In this document: piece by piece, positions 33,123-42,388 of the stretch
Position numbering within the stretch: the first letter of the stretch is position 1
How the letters are laid out: each line of letters begins with the position of its first letter
Source of the DNA: Carnobacterium_A antarcticum
GTDB lineage: Bacteria > Bacillota > Bacilli > Lactobacillales > Carnobacteriaceae
Direction: 5' to 3' (one strand)
Assembly (NCBI RefSeq): GCF_042658365.1
Contig: NZ_JBHSQC010000008.1
Length of the DNA: 64,000 nt
Position numbers and translations under genes: made by a program
Notes under the pieces: model-generated
Databases searched by the model: none
What the model was told of the DNA's origin: nothing
The model's input: only the letters and a program-made list of their open reading frames with translations

Positions 33123-33731
33123 ATGGCTTATGAATTACCAGAATTACCTTATGCATATGATGCATTAGCACCATCTATTGATGAAGAAACGATGCATTTG
33201 CATCATGACAAACATCACAACACTTATGTAACAAACTTGAATAAAGCAATTGAAAAACATCCTGAATTAGGAGAAAAATCAATTGAAGAGTTGGTTGCTG
33301 ATTTGTCTGCAGTTCCTGAAGACATTCGTACAGCAGTTCGAAACAACGGTGGCGGACATGCTAATCATAGCTTTTTCTGGAAAATTCTTTCTCCAACAGG
33401 CGGCGGCGAGCCAACTGGCGAATTAAAAGAAGCAATCGAATCTACTTTTGGCAGCTTAGACAAATTTAAAGAAGAATTTGCAGCGGCAGCAACTAGTCGT
33501 TTTGGCTCAGGCTGGGCTTGGCTAGTAGTAGATGGCGGGAAATTAGCGATCACTTCAACACCAAACCAAGATTCTCCATTATCTGAAGGCAAAACTCCAG
33601 TAGTAGGGTTAGACGTATGGGAACATGCTTATTACCTAAACTACAAAAATGTACGTCCAGACTACATTAAAGCATTCTGGAATGTAGTAAACTGGGAAGA
33701 AGCAGCAAAAAATTACGCAGCAGCAAAATAA
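33123..33731 (+). CDS. sodA: Superoxide dismutase, Mn type
   Basis: 202-residue Fe/Mn superoxide dismutase. Metal ligands are visible as His in MHLHHDKHHNTYV, His in NHSFFW, and Asp and His in DVWEHAYYLNY. The GGGHANH glycine and the Gln of TPNQDSP are those typical of manganese enzymes. It is a cytosolic dimer converting superoxide to peroxide and oxygen. ATG 33123 follows GGAGG, and a terminator follows, so it is monocistronic. Confidence 0.95.
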   Translation: MAYELPELPYAYDALAPSIDEETMHLHHDKHHNTYVTNLNKAIEKHPELGEKSIEELVADLSAVPEDIRTAVRNNGGGHANHSFFWKILSPTGGGEPTGELKEAIESTFGSLDKFKEEFAAAATSRFGSGWAWLVVDGGKLAITSTPNQDSPLSEGKTPVVGLDVWEHAYYLNYKNVRPDYIKAFWNVVNWEEAAKNYAAAK

Positions 33732-33743
33732 AGTAATGCTAAT

Positions 33744-33783
33744 AAAAAAAACAGACAGGCGTTCATTCGTCTGTCTGTTTTTG
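33744..33783 (+). terminator. Terminator of sodA
   Basis: AACAGACAG pairs with CTGTCTGTT, followed by a T tract. Confidence 0.85.
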
Positions 33784-33791
33784 TGTCTGTT

Positions 33792-33842
33792 AAAAAAGAA
33801 CCTGCTTGAGAATAGTACTTTTCTCAAACAAGTTCTTTTTGT
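33792..33842. terminator. Terminator of the pentapeptide/YfhO unit (minus strand), near-symmetrical
   Basis: AAGAACCTGCTTGAGAA pairs with TTCTCAAACAAGTTCTT (two mismatches). On the minus strand it is followed by a T-rich run, so it probably ends the minus-strand unit; it could also back up sodA. Confidence 0.7.
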
Positions 33843-33850
33843 TTTGCCTA

Positions 33851-34489
33851 TTAGTTGATCTGAATGCCTAATGCTCCAGCAATAACCAGTGCTTGTCCCG
33901 CATTTAAGATGCTTCCTCTAAGCAAGTCAGTGGAAACGGCAATTTGTTCAAAAGTAGATGAACTTAAATCCAGTCCTTTTAGATCTGTTTGCATTAAATT
34001 AGCTCCATTTAAATCACAAGCTTTAAAAAGCAGCTGCTGCCATTTGATTTCGAAAAAATCACTTTCAATTAAAGCTGTTTCTTCAAAACATACCCGTTTT
34101 AAAGAAGCGTAGCTGAAAGAACTATAGTTGCCGAAACAATGCTTAAAATAGGTATCCATGATAGAAGCTTCAGCAAAATTTGTTCCTAGAAATTTAGTGT
34201 TTGAAAAGTGAACACGGTGAACGATTGCTTCAATCAATTCGGTATTGCTGATGTTGCATTTTTCAAAGCTCACATCTAGCAATTCTAATTGGCGAAAGCG
34301 GCAGTTTTCAAAACTGACGTTAATAAAAGAAACGCTCTTAAAACAGACTTTTTCAAAATCAGCATCGCTTAACGTGCAGTCTTGAAAAACGACATTGGTA
34401 TAATAAGCCTCATCTTCTAACTCATCAAAAGTAGCTGGGGTCAGAGTGGCAGGTATTTTAGGTGGTGCGATTTTAATTAATTTACTCAT
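33851..34489 (-). CDS. Pentapeptide-repeat protein
   Basis: 212-residue protein built almost entirely of A(D/N)LXX-like pentapeptides, for example FENCRFRQLELLDVSFEKC and LNGANLMQTDLKGLDLSSS. They should fold as a right-handed quadrilateral beta helix. The role is not predictable: some such proteins protect DNA gyrase, most are of unknown function. It starts at ATG 34489 after AGGAGA and overlaps the end of the large YfhO-like gene by eight bases, so translation is coupled to it. Confidence 0.8.
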   Translation of the reverse strand: MSKLIKIAPPKIPATLTPATFDELEDEAYYTNVVFQDCTLSDADFEKVCFKSVSFINVSFENCRFRQLELLDVSFEKCNISNTELIEAIVHRVHFSNTKFLGTNFAEASIMDTYFKHCFGNYSSFSYASLKRVCFEETALIESDFFEIKWQQLLFKACDLNGANLMQTDLKGLDLSSSTFEQIAVSTDLLRGSILNAGQALVIAGALGIQIN

Positions 34490-37229
34490 AGAGATCTCCT
34501 TTTAAAGTTGTAGTAGATTTTCGTGAAATTAAGTGAGTCAGTAATAAGAAAAGGGCAGAAATAACAGATACGATGACACCTTCTTTAAACAGTGGTGTTC
34601 GGTAATCAAGGGTGACAGTATGTTTCCCAGGCGTAATTGGAACAGCCAGTAAACTATCGAGTGCTTTTTCGGTTTTCACAGGAATGCCGTCAATCTGAGC
34701 ATTCCAGCCTTTGCTATAAGGAATAGAAGTGAACAATACTTGTTGATCATCCTGAATGGTAACTTCGCCTTTAAAATGAGTACTGCTATGTTCCGAAACA
34801 GTCATGCCGCCTTGTTGCAAGTGATCTATGGCATCGGAAAAGACTGTTTGATCCAGTCGATACAATTGAAAGTGATCGAGTTTAAGAGACGATTTTTTTA
34901 AATTGAATTTAATAGTGATCGTATCTTCTTTGTTCAAGTTTGCCAAATTTAAAACCAATAAATCTCGATAAGTTGGGTATTGAGTAAATGGAACGCCATT
35001 CAAATAAATTGAAGCATCTTCGTCTTTCACATTTGGACTCAGAGTTAGGTAATAAGCATCATTGGTCTCAGGAGTAAACTGAAACGACACTGCTGCGTCT
35101 TGATTAGCAATTTGTTTCGTATACGTGTTATTGTGTGTAGAACTAACACCAGTTACATTTTGATAAACCGTGCTCGTAAAATCTGTTGGAACAAACAAGT
35201 GATTTGTTTCAGGCAAACCAACTAAAGCGTTCAATATGTTCTCCTGTAATTGAATTGGCTGACCCGCGATCAGCGGAACATCTAAAATCGCTTGATTGCT
35301 GCCGAACATAATCGGCAGGGCATTAGGGTTTTGATACAAAACAGTACGGTTCGTCTCAGCAATAGGCTGATAAGAACGTAAGTCAGGCTTGGTTTGCATC
35401 AAGGATAATTGAAATTCCGTATTGGCAGGATGAGCAGGTTCTTTAGCGTCTATCGTTTTAAGCAAAGAAACATCTTTTAACAACTCATCTTCTTGTTCAG
35501 GCAATCGGTAAAGGGCATTTTGTTCACTGATGTAATATTTGATTCCAAAGAGCGCATCGGTGAAAACTGTTCCGTTTGCATAAACGATAAACCCATCTCC
35601 AACCGGGAATCCCAGATCGCCGAATAATTGCGGAATTTCTTTTTCAAAAGTTGAACTGAAATGCGATATGCTCGGGTAATCTGCTTGAAAGCTGTCATTT
35701 TTTGAACGTAAAAACGTCTTCTCAATTCGATAAAAATCATTGTCTTCTTTTTGAATGGCGGAAATATCGGTGTCTAGTATGTTTTGGTACATCGAAAATG
35801 AGTCTTGTTTGACATAGCTCAAGCGCGATAAATCAATTTGGGCGTTTATTCCCATTTCCACTGTTGTGATCAGAAACAGAACGAGCGGCAACCAACGATA
35901 ACGTTGCGGTTTAATGATCAGCATAAAAATAATCAGTAAAGCAAACAAAATGGTCAACACAAGTTGTTCCGGATAAACAAAATCGAAGTTGCCTTGATAA
36001 ACAGAAAGACAAACAACAGCGGTTAAGCTGACACTAAAGAATGTCTCTAGTGGTTTTAAGCCTTTCATATTCATGAAACTTCTAAATCCATTTAAAATCA
36101 TGAAGAAACAAACGACAAAAGAAAAACGATAAGGATACCAAATAGGGTACTGCATGGCATGCCAAACCATATTAAAAGCTTTTAAGTTCATGGAAACCAC
36201 ATATAAACTCATTAAAGCGACAGCAGTAATCCGTTCTCGCAAAGGAAAAGCGCGATTGGAAAAGTAACAACCAAAAGAAACGATTGCTAGACTTCCAATA
36301 AAAAGATTCGGGTAGCCGCTAGGCATTTGGTCAAAGTTAAAAGCACCAATGACCAGTTTTGAAAGCATTTCATGGAATGGATATGCTAATTCCCAGTCAA
36401 AAGCCAATTTAGTGTAGCTGGCTTTGCTGCCCAGCAAAGAATAAAAAGTTGGCAGCAATAAACCAGCAGCTAAGCCGGCCCCTAATAAGGAATGCCAAGC
36501 AAATAAAAATAAAGAATGAAGATTTGCTTTGATTTTGTCTTTTAAAGTTAAGGTGGAGGGATACGTCATTCCGATCAACCGGAATAAAAAGTACCCAACT
36601 AGAAATAAACAAATCATATACCCAATATAATAATTCGCAAACAATGTCAAAGCTAAGAAAATCGAATAGGTCAATCCTTTGTGTTGATTTAACAACCGCT
36701 CAATTCCTAAAGCTATAAGAGGTAAAAAGATCAACCCATCAAGCCACATAATGTTTAATTGATTAACGATGGTATACCCCATCAAAGCATAACTGATCGA
36801 AAAAGCAGCTAAGCTAAATCCGTCTCCATTGAACCCTTTTTTTAACAACCACCCAAAACTTAATCCCGTTAAACTAATTTTCAGTACCGTTAAAAAGGTA
36901 ATAGCAAACGGCAGTTGGTGATGTGGAAAAAATAAAAAAACTACATTGAAAGGACTGGTTAAATAATAAGCCCACAAGCCAACCATATCTCCGCCGATAG
37001 CTTTAGAAAAAGAGTAAAAGAAACTCGATGGGTCTTCAAAAAAAGTTTGCCGGTAATAGGCATAAAAGTCGACGTATTGTTGGCCTAAATCAACTGTCAT
37101 CAGCGAACTGTTCCCAAAAGGATAAACTCCTTGAATGATGTAAATGAGCGACATCGTTAGGAATGGGACAAAAAAGGCTAGTAAAAGCGGCCAGTAGTTA
37201 TAAAAAAAAGCTTTAATTGTTTTTTGCAT
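34482..37229 (-). CDS. YfhO family membrane protein
   Basis: 915-residue polytopic membrane protein. Roughly 12-13 helices occupy the first 500 residues, a large extracytoplasmic domain of about 370 residues follows, and a last helix sits near the C-terminus. The N-terminal loop SLMTVDLGQQYVDFYAYY is typical of YfhO, a GT-C-like fold family. In Gram-positive bacteria relatives are involved in glycosylating lipoteichoic acid or other envelope polymers; substrate here is unknown. ATG 37229 follows GAGGTG. The frame extends 27 codons upstream without a ribosome site. Confidence 0.85.
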   Translation of the reverse strand: MQKTIKAFFYNYWPLLLAFFVPFLTMSLIYIIQGVYPFGNSSLMTVDLGQQYVDFYAYYRQTFFEDPSSFFYSFSKAIGGDMVGLWAYYLTSPFNVVFLFFPHHQLPFAITFLTVLKISLTGLSFGWLLKKGFNGDGFSLAAFSISYALMGYTIVNQLNIMWLDGLIFLPLIALGIERLLNQHKGLTYSIFLALTLFANYYIGYMICLFLVGYFLFRLIGMTYPSTLTLKDKIKANLHSLFLFAWHSLLGAGLAAGLLLPTFYSLLGSKASYTKLAFDWELAYPFHEMLSKLVIGAFNFDQMPSGYPNLFIGSLAIVSFGCYFSNRAFPLRERITAVALMSLYVVSMNLKAFNMVWHAMQYPIWYPYRFSFVVCFFMILNGFRSFMNMKGLKPLETFFSVSLTAVVCLSVYQGNFDFVYPEQLVLTILFALLIIFMLIIKPQRYRWLPLVLFLITTVEMGINAQIDLSRLSYVKQDSFSMYQNILDTDISAIQKEDNDFYRIEKTFLRSKNDSFQADYPSISHFSSTFEKEIPQLFGDLGFPVGDGFIVYANGTVFTDALFGIKYYISEQNALYRLPEQEDELLKDVSLLKTIDAKEPAHPANTEFQLSLMQTKPDLRSYQPIAETNRTVLYQNPNALPIMFGSNQAILDVPLIAGQPIQLQENILNALVGLPETNHLFVPTDFTSTVYQNVTGVSSTHNNTYTKQIANQDAAVSFQFTPETNDAYYLTLSPNVKDEDASIYLNGVPFTQYPTYRDLLVLNLANLNKEDTITIKFNLKKSSLKLDHFQLYRLDQTVFSDAIDHLQQGGMTVSEHSSTHFKGEVTIQDDQQVLFTSIPYSKGWNAQIDGIPVKTEKALDSLLAVPITPGKHTVTLDYRTPLFKEGVIVSVISALFLLLTHLISRKSTTTLKGDLYE

Positions 37230-37497
37230 ACGATTCACCTCAATAAATAATAGAATAAAAAGCAGAAGAGTGGCTTCAGACCGCTGCACGAATGGAAACG
37301 TCAAAACCAATTTAAAATAGATGGTTTATCTTGTTGGTTAATAAGCTTTATTGATTGTTTTTCGGAAACCAAACGGCACTCACAAACTAGAATAGCATAG
37401 ATTACTAAGGAATAATTAAAATTTTCCTCATTCAATGGTTAAATTCAATCAAATTTGTTACAATGAGGAAAGTTTAATGGAATAGGAAGGTGTAGTG

Positions 37498-39615
37498 TTG
37501 AAATCGAACAAAAAGAAAAATGATAAGAAAAGATCCCATATTCCTTTTCGTTTAAACCTCTTGTTCTTCGTGGTTTTTTTGCTTTTTGCAACGCTTATTT
37601 TGCGTTTAGGTTATCTGCAGATTGTGAAAGGTGAAGAATTTGAAACACAAGTGCAACGAACCGAGACTACATTAGCAACTGGGACAGTACCTCGTGGCGA
37701 AATTTACGATAGCCAGCACCGTAAGCTTGTCGGAAATAATCCTCTTCAAGCCATTACATATACGAGAGGAAAAGGCGTATCCGGTGAAGATATGGCTAAA
37801 ATTGCTTTGAATTTGGCAAGTTATATAAAAATGCCGCATGTCACTCAAGTGGAAACAGAGAAAGACTTTGATTTATCGATTAGAGACTTGAAAGATTTTT
37901 GGGCAGTTTCAAATGAAAAAGAACTAAACAAACGGTTAACTGAAACAGAAAAAAAGCTGACTGGATCAGAGCTTTATCAATTGCAAATTGATCGTGTGAC
38001 CGATGAAGACATCCAATTTTCAGAAGAAGAATTAGAAGCAGCAGCTATTTTTAAACGAATGAATGGCGCCTATGCGCTGTCAACGATTAACATCAAAAGC
38101 GAAGATGTGACCGATGAAGAAATCGCAAGAGTCAGCGAAAATCTTTTGGCTTTGCCTGGGGTTGACACCGGCACAGACTGGGTTCGGACATATCCAGAAG
38201 GAGAAATGCTGAGAAGTATCTTAGGAGATGTTACGACCGAAGCAGAAGGGCTGCCAGACAATAAAGCAGCTACTTATTTAGCTAAAGGCTATGCTCGCAA
38301 TGACCGGGTTGGGAAAAGTTACTTAGAACAGCAGTACGAACAAGTTCTAAGCGGTTCTAAATCAAAATCTGCGACAGAGACCAATCAAAATGGCGATATT
38401 GTGAATACCATTCAAAATTATGTTGGCGAAAAAGGCGATAATTTAGTATTGACTATTGATATGAATTTCCAAAAAATCGTTGAAGAAATTGCTTACAATT
38501 CCCTCGCACAACATCGTCAAGGGTTGAATGACCGCGTATACGTTATTGCCTCTGATCCAAATACAGGTGAAATAATGGCAATGACTGGCCAAAAAGTAAA
38601 CCCGAAAACGGGTAAAATTGAAGACGATGCATTAGGCGCGATTAGTAGTGCTTATTCGATGGGATCTTCTGTTAAGCCAGCAACGGTATTGGCTGGATAT
38701 ATGGATGGAGTAATCACGTTAAATGACAATACAATAGTGGATGAACCATTAAAGTTCGGAAGAAATGCGGGGAATTCTATCAGTTCGGTGTTTAACCGAA
38801 GCGGAAGTGTAGCAGTGAACGATATTACTGCGTTGGAACGTTCATCCAACGTTTACATGTCTAAAATTGCAATGCGTATGGGAGGACAATACACGTATAG
38901 TTCAGGAATAAATTTGAGTATTGATGGAAACGAAGTTATTAACAAATTAAGAGGGTATTACGCGCAATTCGGATTAGGCTTGAAAACCGGAATCGATTTG
39001 CCGAATGAAGGTTCTGGTTTTGTGGGTTCGGATATCACCGGCGTCCAACCGCTCTTCTTTTCTTTTGGGCAATACGATACGTATACGCCGATTCAAATGC
39101 TCCAATATGCATCTACTATTGCTAATGGAGGAAAACGAATCGCACCAAGAATCGTCGACGAAATCCGTGGAACAGATGAAGATGGGAATCTAGGAGTTTT
39201 AGAAACTCAATTAGGTTCCGAAGTATTGAATACCGTTAACGTTGGCGAAACAGAGTTTTCTCGTGTACAGCAAGGAATGTATCAAGTAATTCATGGGGCA
39301 AATGGTTCGGCTAGAAGTGCTTTTATCGGAGCACCATATGATGCCGCTGGGAAAACAGGGACAGCTGAAGCTATCTACGATGGACCAGTGGAAAATGCAA
39401 AAGGCTCCTCAGTGATCAATCGGACGTTTATCGGCTATGCACCGTTCGATAATCCTGAAATTGCTGTCACGGTGGTAGTTCCTTATTTACCGATAACAAA
39501 TACCAACAGTGAAAATACAACTATTGGCCGACAAGTGTTAGATGCATACTTTCGAGTAGGGAAATATGCTCAGCTAGACGATGAACTGGAGAAAGAAACG
39601 ACAACCGAAGAATAA
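37498..39615 (+). CDS. Class B penicillin-binding protein (PBP2b/PBP3-like transpeptidase)
   Basis: 705-residue peptidoglycan transpeptidase. A short basic tail and one membrane helix (about residues 16-38) precede the dimerisation domain (40-320) and the transpeptidase domain. The active motifs are SSVK-type SxxK with Ser390, SSN at 449-451 and KTG at 619-621. TTG 37498 is seven bases from GGAAGG; GTG 37495 is the alternative. The RGEIYD motif is normal for class B enzymes. It acts in septal or lateral wall synthesis and is a beta-lactam target. It is monocistronic. Confidence 0.9.
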   Translation: MKSNKKKNDKKRSHIPFRLNLLFFVVFLLFATLILRLGYLQIVKGEEFETQVQRTETTLATGTVPRGEIYDSQHRKLVGNNPLQAITYTRGKGVSGEDMAKIALNLASYIKMPHVTQVETEKDFDLSIRDLKDFWAVSNEKELNKRLTETEKKLTGSELYQLQIDRVTDEDIQFSEEELEAAAIFKRMNGAYALSTINIKSEDVTDEEIARVSENLLALPGVDTGTDWVRTYPEGEMLRSILGDVTTEAEGLPDNKAATYLAKGYARNDRVGKSYLEQQYEQVLSGSKSKSATETNQNGDIVNTIQNYVGEKGDNLVLTIDMNFQKIVEEIAYNSLAQHRQGLNDRVYVIASDPNTGEIMAMTGQKVNPKTGKIEDDALGAISSAYSMGSSVKPATVLAGYMDGVITLNDNTIVDEPLKFGRNAGNSISSVFNRSGSVAVNDITALERSSNVYMSKIAMRMGGQYTYSSGINLSIDGNEVINKLRGYYAQFGLGLKTGIDLPNEGSGFVGSDITGVQPLFFSFGQYDTYTPIQMLQYASTIANGGKRIAPRIVDEIRGTDEDGNLGVLETQLGSEVLNTVNVGETEFSRVQQGMYQVIHGANGSARSAFIGAPYDAAGKTGTAEAIYDGPVENAKGSSVINRTFIGYAPFDNPEIAVTVVVPYLPITNTNSENTTIGRQVLDAYFRVGKYAQLDDELEKETTTEE

Positions 39616-39621
39616 TAACAC

Positions 39622-39662
39622 AGAAAAACCCTTCTAATCACTATGATTAGAAGGGTTTTTCT
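39622..39662. terminator. Bidirectional terminator after the penicillin-binding protein gene
   Basis: AAAAACCCTTCTAATCA pairs with TGATTAGAAGGGTTTTT. It also serves the minus-strand gene ending at 39668. Confidence 0.9.
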
Positions 39663-39667
39663 GCTGT

Positions 39668-40171
39668 TTAGCGACCCATCAAGGCCTCTGCAATTTGTTG
39701 AGAATCCATTTCGCTGGTAACTTCATAAGAACCAGGACGCAGAAGAGAAACATAATTATTCTCATCAAGAAACTTTTCGAAATCAGAAGAATTTTCGATG
39801 ATTCCTTGGTCAGCTAGTTGTTGAACAGCTACACTGCTAGGATCTCCATTATTAATGATAATGGTTGTTTTAGTGACAGCTGGTTCGCTTGAATCTTTTT
39901 CAGAAGAATCTGTTTCTTTTGGTTCTTCTGAACTGGCTGATTCAGCAGTGTCTGAACTTTCTTTAGATAAATTGGCAACTTCTGTTTCTGCCAACAATTG
40001 TTCATACTTTTCTTTATAGGATAACTCTTCTTCGCTTAATTCAACGGTTTCGTTTGAAGCCGGTTGTTTGGCAGCAGCAGCTGGCTCATAAAGGAAAAGA
40101 CGGTATCCGGCAAGAACGATGGCAGAGACTAAAAATCCTACTGCCAAGTAACGTAATGTGGGTCTACTCAT
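39668..40171 (-). CDS. Membrane-anchored MltG-like protein lacking the catalytic domain
   Basis: 167-residue protein: a transmembrane helix at about residues 8-27, a long Ser/Glu/Asp-rich linker (residues 35-105), then a short C-terminal domain (VAVQQLADQGIIENSSDFEKF ... LLRPGSYEV) resembling the LysM-like domain of MltG/YceG. The transglycosylase part is missing. Such short forms exist in Firmicutes and may be regulatory or binding subunits. The gene is followed on the same strand by a bitopic membrane-HTH gene upstream of it (40196-40546) with only 24 bases between. Confidence 0.65.
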   Translation of the reverse strand: MSRPTLRYLAVGFLVSAIVLAGYRLFLYEPAAAAKQPASNETVELSEEELSYKEKYEQLLAETEVANLSKESSDTAESASSEEPKETDSSEKDSSEPAVTKTTIIINNGDPSSVAVQQLADQGIIENSSDFEKFLDENNYVSLLRPGSYEVTSEMDSQQIAEALMGR

Positions 40172-40195
40172 TCAAAAAGCTCCTTTAATTTGTTT

Positions 40196-40546
40196 TTAGT
40201 TGTTTTCGAGATATTCATCGACAACCACTTTGATGGTCGCTTCAGATAATCTTGTTTGATTAGCGATATCTTCAATTGCTACTCCTTGGGTATACAAGGT
40301 GATGACATGTTTTTTCAAGACATCGTGTATTTTGGCTGAAGTTGCAATTTCTTCTGTATGAATGTTTAATTCTTTTTCTAAAACAGAAACACGCTTCTTT
40401 AATTGAAAAATATCTTGTAACAGTTGAAGAGACAATTCTTCAAATTCTTCTTTGATTTTTTCACCGTTATCTTTTTTATAGAAAGACCATCCAATCAATC
40501 CGATGGCGATGGCTAATAAAACAATTACTATTACCCATAAGTCCAT
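40196..40546 (-). CDS. Membrane-anchored coiled-coil protein with C-terminal helix-turn-helix
   Basis: 116 residues, family not recognised. A transmembrane helix covers residues 1-23 (MDLWVIVIVLLAIAIGLIGW), a coiled coil about 30-70 (EEFEELSLQLLQDIFQLKKR), then a resolvase-like HTH (GVAIEDIANQTRLSEATIKV). ATG 40546 is preceded by GAGGTG; a GTG nine bases earlier overlaps that site. It lies upstream of the MltG-like gene on the same strand and may be co-transcribed. A membrane-attached DNA-binding protein is suggested, but DNA binding is not shown. Confidence 0.55.
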   Translation of the reverse strand: MDLWVIVIVLLAIAIGLIGWSFYKKDNGEKIKEEFEELSLQLLQDIFQLKKRVSVLEKELNIHTEEIATSAKIHDVLKKHVITLYTQGVAIEDIANQTRLSEATIKVVVDEYLENN

Positions 40547-41005
40547 TATTTTCACCTCTTTTATTTAAACTCAAAATCAATTTTACCACATTCTAGTTTA
40601 GAAATGTAAAAAGTGAAAAAAAACTTAATGAAAATATAAAAATACATCAGCTCATTACAATCGTATTGTTTTTAGAAGAATAACGAACATTTATTGCGAA
40701 AGCCTGCATACCACTATTTGTTTACGATATCAATAAGACAACAGCTGTGTGGTTAAAAGTTTAGAAAAGAGCCTGATTCATTTCAATACGCTTAAGTCTT
40801 TCTTTAGTCAGGTATTTTCTTGCAGTATTTGTTGTTCGTCCTTAACTACTGCAAGAAGCAAGCATGAAGATATACACGTAAAGTAAAAAAACTTTACAAC
40901 CTTTAAAAAAATACTAGCATGTTTTTGAAAAAAGTGATATGATATTCAAGTCAGAAGATTACGGAATGTAACTTCAAATATTGTTTAGTGCTTGGAGGGA
41001 AAATC
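40547..41005. other. Intergenic region before rpmG
   Basis: About 460 AT-rich bases without a supported gene. It contains the small palindrome ACAATCGTATTGT (40657-40669) and a 9-bp inverted repeat CTTGCAGTA/TACTGCAAG near 40821-40857 that lacks a T tract. A TATGAT at about 40940 may be the rpmG -10 box. Confidence 0.35.
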
Positions 41006-41155
41006 ATGCGTGTAAACATCACATTGGAATGTACTGAATGTAAAGAACGTAATTACATCTCAAAGAAAAACAAACGTAACAATCCGGACCGTGTAGAATT
41101 CAAAAAATACTGCCCGCGCGAACGCGTTGTTACTCTACATCGTGAAACAAAATAA
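41006..41155 (+). CDS. rpmG: 50S ribosomal protein L33
   Basis: 49-residue ribosomal protein reading MRVNITLECTECKERNYIS at the N-terminus and TLHRETK at the end. The first zinc pair CTEC is present. The second site reads YCPRERV, with Glu in place of the second cysteine, a form common in Lactobacillales L33. It starts at ATG 41006 after TTGGAGGG. It is followed by two hairpins and fthC, as in Bacillus. Confidence 0.93.
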   Translation: MRVNITLECTECKERNYISKKNKRNNPDRVEFKKYCPRERVVTLHRETK

Positions 41156-41178
41156 CAACAGATCTCTGTTGTTTTTTT
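41154..41178 (+). terminator. Terminator of rpmG
   Basis: AACAACAGA pairs with TCTGTTGTT and is followed by a T tract; the stem overlaps the rpmG stop codon. Confidence 0.8.
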
Positions 41179-41201
41179 GTGGCATAAATCATATACGAAG
41201 T

Positions 41202-41237
41202 AAAAAATGCTGAGAGATTCTTTCTCAGCATTTTTTA
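41202..41237 (+). terminator. Second hairpin terminator between rpmG and fthC
   Basis: AAAAAATGCTGAGA pairs with TCTCAGCATTTTTT. It lies directly before the fthC ribosome site, so it could act as an attenuator of read-through into fthC. Confidence 0.7.
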
Positions 41238-41255
41238 TTTAGGAGGAATTACCCG

Positions 41256-41813
41256 ATGACCAAACAAGAAATCCGCAAACAAACCATTGAACGATTAAAA
41301 GAATTAACCGGCAAGCAAAAAAAAGAACAAGAAGCAGCTATTTTGGCACGCCTTTTCCAAACGGTGGAATGGAAAGAAGCTAAAATCATTGCTACTACAA
41401 TGGCACAAGAAATGGAATTAAACACCCGACCCATTATTGAGAAAGCATGGGAAGAAGGGAAACAGGTAGTGCTTCCTAGAGCGAAAAAAAACCGGATCAT
41501 GGATTTCGTTAGGTATACTTCAGAAACACCGATGGAAACTTCAACATTTGGTTTATCAGAACCAGCGGCTGCCTTGCCCGCTATCCCGAAAGCAGACATT
41601 GATATGGTAATTGTTCCTGGATTAGCTTTTTCTGAAAAAGGATACCGTGTTGGTTTTGGTGGCGGCTATTATGATCGTTTCTTAGCTGACTATACTGGGA
41701 ACACCGTTTCACTAGTTTTTAACGAGCAAAAGATACCTTCTTTTGAAATAGAATCTTTTGATATTCCGATCGGCCTTTTAATTACAGTCAATGAAACGAA
41801 GCAGACTATTTGA
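41256..41813 (+). CDS. fthC: 5-formyltetrahydrofolate cyclo-ligase
   Basis: 185-residue enzyme making 5,10-methenyl-THF from 5-formyl-THF and ATP. The C-terminal signature GFGGGYYDRFL and the N-terminal basic KQEIRKQTIERL are typical. It belongs to folate one-carbon metabolism together with fhs further along. ATG 41256 follows AGGAGG. The order rpmG-fthC-(small gene)-rhomboid-yqgQ-glcK is conserved with Bacillus. Confidence 0.92.
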   Translation: MTKQEIRKQTIERLKELTGKQKKEQEAAILARLFQTVEWKEAKIIATTMAQEMELNTRPIIEKAWEEGKQVVLPRAKKNRIMDFVRYTSETPMETSTFGLSEPAAALPAIPKADIDMVIVPGLAFSEKGYRVGFGGGYYDRFLADYTGNTVSLVFNEQKIPSFEIESFDIPIGLLITVNETKQTI

Positions 41814-41892
41814 TTTTTAGAATTCATTCTGTTTGGTGTCTAAACGTTCCTTTGGTATACTCCTAGTAATAAGAGAAAGGGCGGTTTTGTAA

Positions 41893-42201
41893 ATGGATGA
41901 TGTATGTGAAGTGTTTTTTAGCAATGGACAGTCTCTAAGAATCAACATGTCTCAAAGAGCCTTTATTGAGCAAGTGAGCACAGAAGAGGGTGTACTGGAT
42001 AACCGTTTAATTTTGATAAAAAATAAACAAGGTGAAGCTGTTTACGTGAATCCTTTACAAGTTGTTTCTATCTCGACACCGTTCGCACTATCAAAAGATG
42101 AACTGTTTACTTTATCGGAACAACAGGAAGATAAAGAACGAGCAGAGCATAATTTGGAAGCGATTCAAGATTTAAGTGAAAATATTGATAATATGGAATA
42201 A
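41893..42201 (+). CDS. Hypothetical protein
   Basis: 102-residue acidic soluble protein that I do not recognise. The first 70 residues look like a small beta-rich domain (CEVFFSNGQSLRIN, LILIKNKQGEAVYV); the C-terminal 30 residues are Glu/Gln-rich and helical. It sits between fthC and the rhomboid gene, with its own AAAGGG ribosome site and a terminator behind it. It occupies the position of Bacillus yqgO but shows no resemblance to it. Confidence 0.6.
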   Translation: MDDVCEVFFSNGQSLRINMSQRAFIEQVSTEEGVLDNRLILIKNKQGEAVYVNPLQVVSISTPFALSKDELFTLSEQQEDKERAEHNLEAIQDLSENIDNME

Positions 42202-42208
42202 GGTAAAG

Positions 42209-42235
42209 AGTCAGCTTTGCAGCTGGCTTTTTTTG
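42209..42235 (+). terminator. Terminator after the 102-residue hypothetical gene
   Basis: GTCAGCT pairs with AGCTGGC (one G-U) across a TTGC loop, followed by T residues. Confidence 0.75.
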
Positions 42236-42388
42236 TTTGCTGAAAACGGAAGATACATTGAGCATCGACTGCAGCCCTTTTCTTTTTGTTACCGTGAACA
42301 GGCTTGTTTTATGCTATAATTAAAAAATAGCGCTACGCTTTTATTTTTTAGTTAAAAGATACAATAAGACGAGAATGGAGTTGATCAA

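Noticed and set aside
40821..40857. Inverted repeat before rpmG as a terminator
   Set aside because: The 19-base loop is large and neither strand has a T tract after the stem.
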